Source: Coniella vitis (taxonomy: Eukaryota > Ascomycota > Sordariomycetes > Diaporthales > Schizoparmaceae). Taken from it: 64,000 nt of DNA. The stretch lies in NCBI GenBank assembly GCA_011317545.1, contig WUJK01000001.1, positions 3,453,001-3,517,000 of the forward strand, in the 5' to 3' direction. Made by a program: the position numbers and the translations under genes. The notes beneath the pieces are model-generated. The model had not been told where the DNA came from, did no database searches, and saw nothing but the letters and a program-made list of their open reading frames with translations. Below, piece by piece: positions 58,755-64,000 of the stretch. The stretch's first letter is position 1, and every line of letters begins with the position of its first letter.

Positions 58755-59524
58755 TAAAAGCCAAAAATATATGCTGCAACTATATAGCGAAATGCAACAG
58801 TGTGATTTATTGACTATACAATACATCAAAACTAATATAGCTATTGTTGGCCTACTGGTAGCTTATCGTGGATATCCAAAGCAACAAGTTGGCTTGATGA
58901 TCTGTATTTTCTTTGAAGTAGGTTGTTGCTTGTACTTATTAAATTATAGTGATGGATTGGAAAGGTGACATCAAATTCAAAAGCATTACAGTGATCTCAG
59001 TGGTAGGGAGGAGTCTTCAAATTTTAAGTAGCTCAAGCAGCTCCGGTACCATGAACATGCCGTTGGCTTGTCCATTTGACCGGCTTCAAGAGAGATAAAA
59101 GGGAGTTCTTTTTGTCAAAGTCTTCATTTTCTGATTGCATGTTTCCTTACCATCCAAGTTGCTGGTATCGCCCGAGGCCACTTTGACTTGTTTACCCTGC
59201 TTGCCATGGTATATGCTCCAGAAACCATATACATACACAAAATCTCCTTTCTTTCTCTCCGACTCACTCTGCACTCTGCGCTCCGTGAGATACAGGAAGT
59301 CGTTCATTTACAAAGACAAAATAAGAACCCCCAATTTTCTTTCAAATCATTTGCTTTCCTGACATCAAGTCACAAATGTAACAAAGAACAAACACCTTGC
59401 CCTCCCAATGCAATGGCTATACAGCCAGAAACACATTTATACAAGTCTTGATCACCCCGAACGCCTTGCTGTTGTCACTGTTCCACGCTGAATGCTTTTC
59501 TTTCTCTCTGTTCCTGTGTGCGTC
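58755..59524. other. Convergent 3' region of LYS4 and the USP gene
   Basis: AT-rich, no gene seen. Probably holds the 3' UTRs of both facing genes. Confidence 0.55.
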
Positions 59525-62398
59525 TCACATAACGACGCACTCTCGGTCTGGAACTTCACCCTTGCTCTTTGTCTTTTCCAATTCCTTGTCGCCGCCTCGA
59601 CTCTTAGATTTTGCCCTTCCCTTCTTGCCGTGGAGGTGATGGTGATGGTGATGGTGATGGTCTTTCTCCTTCTTTGCTTCGCTAGCATCGAGAGACAAGC
59701 GCTCTGGTGCCATGACAGCGATCGGTGTCTCTTCTCCATCTTCCACAATTTCTCCCGTCTCTCGCAACGGCTCCTTGCTTTTAGATTTCAGGTTCAGCCG
59801 TGACATGGTGATGCTGATTCGACTTTCTCCAGCTTGACTTGTAGGCCTGCTGCGGTCTTTGGACTTTGTGAACTTTGCTGCGGCCCTAGACAACCGCTGA
59901 GCAGTCGATTCCTCGTTCGGTGTGACTGCTGGAGACGGGCCGTTCTCGGGTGTTATGGCAGGTGTTGCGGTGAAAGGCTCAGATATTGCGATACTCCCCC
60001 GACGTGATATGTCTGGGCTGAGTAAAGCAGAGGCTACATGGCCGTCATCTTCAATATTTAGACTCAATCGAGGGGGCCGTTCGAGCTCCGAGGAAAAACG
60101 GATGCTAGGACCTGTGGTGGCAAAGGATGTCGTGTCAAAGTAGCCGCTAGCCGGCCTTGACAAGCCTGGTAGTTCGCTGTCGGTTGTAATGCTGGAAACG
60201 TTGATGGTCGAATCGTTATAAGAGGGCGGTTCCGTCTCCGAGCCCGCAACTGAGGCAGCTGTTACATCTACCATTGGAACAATCTGATAGAATAACAAAT
60301 ATGGCATCTCCTGCTTTAGCGAGTCCTTTATGTCATCCACATACGTGACTCGATTCTCAAATGCCAAATCATCAAATTTGACCCATTGTGCATCTTCGTA
60401 ATCTGGCGGCGGGTCATTGTCGTATCGTCTGTTGTCTGTAAGAAGCTTGGGATTGACTCTTGCAAAGCTGATGTAGTGGCCTGAATGTACCGAGTCACCT
60501 CTGTGACATACCACAGATTGCAGGACCAACTTGTATTCTGCACTTAGTGAGTTGTCTTCATCCACTTTGGCATCGTCGGCAACCATAAAGTGGGGAAGTC
60601 TCAAGCTGTCAGGGATGTCGATGAAGGTGTTCTGCCTTTTAGCTTGGCCATCCTCTGTCATGAGATATCTCTTGAGACAGATGCCCACTACAGGGCGTTG
60701 ATTGAAATGCATAAGAATCTCACCATCGGTCTCAGGTTCGGTTTGGGAAACAGCATGCCACGCTACATATAAAGTCAATACCTTGCTCAGACGGTCGATA
60801 TGCCTCCTGGTAGTCACATTGATGCCTCGAGATTTGATAGCGCACCGAGAAACAGGAATGAAACTTACGTATCAGTCGAAAGAACTGCCAAGCAGGAATG
60901 GTCACTGCTTTGACAACCGTGGCGCTCTTTTTCCGCGCCTTTTGCAACAGACTAGCAGGGTCCGAGTCCGTGGCCTTTCCCTGGTCGTCCAAGACTATGC
61001 GTTGGATGATACTCGTCGATCTGTGACGAATCGTTTGTCGCTCTAGTTGTGGGGTGGAGGAGCCTTCTGCGGAGTCTACTGAATCAACGGCTGTCAAGTG
61101 CCGCTGTAGAGACTCGCCATCTGCCTGATCCGATTTAGGTGTGTCGTTGCTCGTTTCGTCCTTGACAAGGCGGACAGTACTCCTTGGAGTGAGGTTTGGC
61201 CTATCTCCCTTTTCCTCGATTCCGTCGCGGGACACATCAACTCTGGTATTGAAGTAATCCTCCAAGCAATCCTCGAGTTTGACGCCTTTGCCGTCCGGGT
61301 CGGCAGGGACAGCCAGGTTCAGCAGGCGCTCGTATACGACCTTGTGGTCATCTGCCACTCCGCGTTAGCTCCAGAGAGATATTGTAGAACACAGGAAGCA
61401 TTTTGCGGCTCACCTTTGTCGCCCTTGCCCTGGTGGAACAAATCCACCTGGAGGGTGAGCAACGGTAATTGTAGTGTTTCTGTGATGAATGCGAAAGCCT
61501 CTGAGGTATCCTGTTGTTCCAGTAATTGTGCGTCTTTCCAGCCGCAAGCCGCCAAAGCCTCTTGGATGAGTTGTGTCTATATCATGGTCAATGCCCATCG
61601 TCTTGCCTTGCTTTTGCGCCTCAACATTGCACACATACCATGTCCGTCCGAATCAGTTTTCCGCTTCTGAGCATGTTTACCCAAAGACGAATCAAGACGG
61701 CGAGTTTGCGCTGCGGTTCATCGGTTGGGTCATTTTTGAGCATGCACTCGAAAGCCTCCAACTTTGCAAACATGGCAAACAGGAGCGCATCAAGATAGCA
61801 TGTGACATTGCCTCTGTTTTCGGCTCCAACCATGTGCACGTCTGGGTTGTAGGGTACTATCGAGCCATTCATCGATTGCTGGTGGAGGAGCAGAATCTCG
61901 ACTGCCTTTTCAGGGTCGCCGCCGGCATATTTGCTGTCGAGAGCGAAGCGCATGTATTCCTTCGAGACTTCGTGTACGTCCATGTCGTTCAAAAGTCGTT
62001 CGACTTCATCCATCTTTATGTCGTCGCGTTGTTAGTTACCAGATGGTCCAAGAAAGAAAAAGTTGACGGCCATTGCCCCCAGAGCCCGCTTACTTTTGCA
62101 TTTTCCTTGTCCTTATCTCCGTCCCCATTTGTTGTGCTTGAACCATTCTTGAAGATCGAGCGGAAAGTTTCGGTCGAAAGTGGTCGAACCTGAGCGCCAA
62201 CAGCGACAGCGAAAGGTTAGCGTGGGCGCGTCTTCTCCTGGCTGGGGCGCCCGGACAAGCGGACAGAGAGGGAGGTTTGCTAACTCTGTGTCCCTCGGAG
62301 GACTTGCTTCGGCGATGGTGGGAGCCTGTCTTGTCTTTGTCTTTGTCCTTGTCTTTGTCACGCAAGGTGAGTAAACGTTTTGGTATGCTAGCCTTCAT
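59525..62398 (-). CDS. Ubiquitin-specific protease with C-terminal CaaX box
   Basis: Exons 62285-62398, 62094-62189, 61639-62013, 61414-61576, 60869-61351 and 59525-60762 (minus) give 822 aa. The cysteine box is GNVTCYLDALLFAMFA (Cys about 142). A QQDTSEAFAFI box follows, as in USP enzymes. The histidine box is HSGHYISFARV (His about 506), preceded by VVGICLKRYLM; WVKFDD follows. Between the boxes lies a disordered insert. The N-terminus starts MKASIPKRLLTL with a repeated Asp-Lys stretch. The C-terminal third is Ser/Thr-rich, then a His run, a Lys/Arg-rich stretch and the last four residues CVVM, which fit a farnesylation motif. It should remove ubiquitin from substrates, perhaps tethered to membranes. 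All splice joins keep frame. The closest yeast counterpart is not clear to me. Confidence 0.88.
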
Positions 62399-63721
62399 GA
62401 TGGCGCGTGGCTGCAGCCGCGAGGCGATGGTGGGGGAATGAAGTTGCTGGGCGGACCAAGTTGGGATAGGTGGAGGCAAGAGTGGTTAATGAGCGACTGC
62501 GGCGCAGGACCGGCAAAGAGAGGCAGGCAAATGGTGTCGAAGGATACCAGAAGCCTAATGGCTCAAGGCTTACTTCCAGAAACCAAGTGAAGCATGTCTC
62601 TGGACTGGATGCTCGGGCAGAAGGTCCAGCAGGCGACGCAAGCGAGAAAGAAAGATGGGGGAGTGAATAAGTGAGTGGGCTGGCGGCGAGTGGCAGGTTG
62701 ACAGGCTGAGGAAGTGTAGGGTAGGGCCCCTGCAAGTTCGACAGCTTGTCACAATGGTCGGGGCGAACGCAGACTGCTTCGGGTGCTAGGCTTGCAGACT
62801 CGAAAAAAATCGAGGCGGCTCCAGTTCGCAAGCTCTCCCTGCTCACGGCACTCCTGGGTTACAATTAGTACTCGTAACGTAGTGGAAACAATGAGGTAGT
62901 TGCGTGCGAGTGAGGGTGGATAAGGATAATGTCAACAGAGCAAAGGGACGGGGGAGGGGTCTCCAACATAGGCGCTGCTTGCCACTGTACATAGTACCAC
63001 AACCTGCTGTAGGTGAAGGGTCGTCTGTCATACAGTAGTACTCTACAGTGCTAGAGTGGCAGAGTGGGCAGGATCGGCCGCTGTGTTCGCGGCCAAAGGG
63101 CTTGAGGAGCGCCTCCCGGGCCGCCAATTGTAGGCCTGCAAGACCTGGATGGCGGGGGTTTGTGGCGGGGTGCGGAAGTACATACCACCTGGGTTCTTGC
63201 GAGGGGAACCGCTGCTGCACCGACCCCTGTGCAGGCCTGGCTAGGCTCTCGCTTGCCCAGACGCCGCGTGGGCCTCGACTATGTTTACTATGTACTGTAT
63301 TGGAAGGAGGAAAAATCCACGTTTTCCCATTACCTAGCCGTGACGATGAAAACAAGGCTGGCTGGCTTCTATTTACGGAGTGAGTGTGTCATGTCGACCT
63401 CAAACTTGCCTACTATGTACTATATACGATAGAAAATTGATTGCTGCGCGCTGCAACACTGACGCAGAGGAGAAGTTGCGTTGAATACACCTACTTATTT
63501 TGCTACTTAATACCCAGGTAGGTAGGCAGCGAGTACATAGTACTTACTGCTGTACAGTGATTGGACTTCATCAAACATTGATGAAGCAGGAACAACTGAC
63601 GTCTCGTTTCATGGCGGATGAATCCTCTCAATTGGCTCACCGGCGGAAGCGACCGAGCAAACAGGCCGCTTACTGTGTTCCTATATCGTTGGCCCAAGGA
63701 TGTTCATAGCTGTACATAGTA
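62399..63721. other. Upstream region of the USP gene, motif-rich
   Basis: No convincing gene. Copies of TACTATGTA or its complement lie at 62988, 63286, 63411 and 63534, and the palindromic pair starts at 63713. Open frames here lack ATG starts or protein-like composition. Confidence 0.55.
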
Positions 63722-63728
63722 CTATGTA
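63713..63728. repeat. Perfect 16 bp palindrome of two overlapping motifs
   Basis: Reads TACATAGTACTATGTA, identical to its reverse complement, formed by overlapping opposite copies of the dispersed 9-mer. Confidence 0.9.
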
Positions 63729-64000
63729 GGCCATTTGCGCATCCCATTCCCACTTCGTTGCTTGCTTGCATATAGATCATCTGCCGCCACGCCTGCTCCA
63801 CCGCTGTAAATAGACAAAAAGTCATGGTGCTTCATAGCAAGCCGCTGTGAAGAGATCGATTTGCCCCTCCATTCCAGCGTCGATCGCAGCTGAGCTATGT
63901 AATGGAGCAGCATGCGCCCATATGCAATGACCGTGTCTTGCATGCCTTGGCTATCCTCCATACGCGAAAAGACAGGTAGAGAGATGCCAGGATTGCACAT
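63722..64000 (-). CDS. Possible C-terminal part of a gene cut by the window edge
   Basis: Open frame of 92 codons reaching the right edge. The peptide includes DTVIAYGRMLLHYIAQLRSTLEWRGKS, which has an amphipathic helical pattern more protein-like than nearby chance frames. The stop overlaps a TACTATGTA copy, which elsewhere avoids exons; that is a point against it. Function not recognised. Confidence 0.25.
   Translation of the reverse strand: MCNPGISLPVFSRMEDSQGMQDTVIAYGRMLLHYIAQLRSTLEWRGKSISSQRLAMKHHDFLSIYSGGAGVAADDLYASKQRSGNGMRKWPT

Noticed and set aside
58128..58829. 233-codon minus-strand open frame
   Set aside because: Antisense to the swivel domain of homoaconitase; a shadow.
62843..63355. 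170-codon minus-strand open frame upstream of the USP gene
   Set aside because: Composition looks random, no recognisable pattern, and its lower part covers a TACTATGTA-type motif (62988) that otherwise avoids exons.

Overview
The window reads as nuclear DNA of a filamentous ascomycete, most likely a Sordariomycete and possibly Hypocreales (inference from gene families and architecture, not from a search). Most genes carry short GT-AG introns of about 45-110 bp, intergenic regions are long and pyrimidine-rich, and the families are fungal: RAD7/RAD16, a Zn2Cys6 regulator, a DHA14-type MFS carrier, LYS4 homoaconitase and a FCH-DEP-RhoGAP protein. I saw no rRNA, tRNA, CRISPR array or recognisable transposon.

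Left part (1-16.2 kb): a CASTOR-like ACT-domain protein faces YIH1/IMPACT; then mitochondrial ribosomal protein uS13m, a membrane dipeptidase (M19), an RGD2-type RhoGAP and an SPX-EXS phosphate exporter/sensor (SYG1/XPR1 type). Two neighbours at the left edge (ACT-domain protein and YIH1) both belong to amino-acid-sensing families. A gene-poor stretch of about 9.6 kb follows (16.2-25.7 kb). It holds at most one small candidate membrane-protein gene, several microsatellites and half of all copies of a short repeated motif.

Middle part (25.7-46.6 kb): an uncharacterised serine/glycine-rich protein, the CAF-1 large subunit (RLF2/CAC1) with a canonical PCNA-binding box, the divergent pair RAD7/RAD16 (both halves of the global-genome repair factor sharing one 0.93 kb intergenic region), a 14-exon FHA-kinase gene, a PQ-loop membrane protein and a nuclear-looking protein with two helical repeats.

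Right part (46.6-64 kb): an MFS multidrug-type transporter, a Zn2Cys6 regulator, homoaconitase LYS4 (lysine biosynthesis), and a ubiquitin-specific protease that ends in a CaaX box. A possible partial gene lies at the right edge.

The most striking unexplained signal is the 9-mer TACTATGTA (or its reverse complement). I count 30 copies by eye where about 0.5 would be expected by chance, and none falls in an exon I modelled. Some are arranged head to head as perfect 16-18 bp palindromes. Related words (TACTATGACAG five times, TACCTAGGTAG three times) sit in the same intergenic regions. All exon coordinates are my own reading of splice sites and reading frames; no alignment was run.
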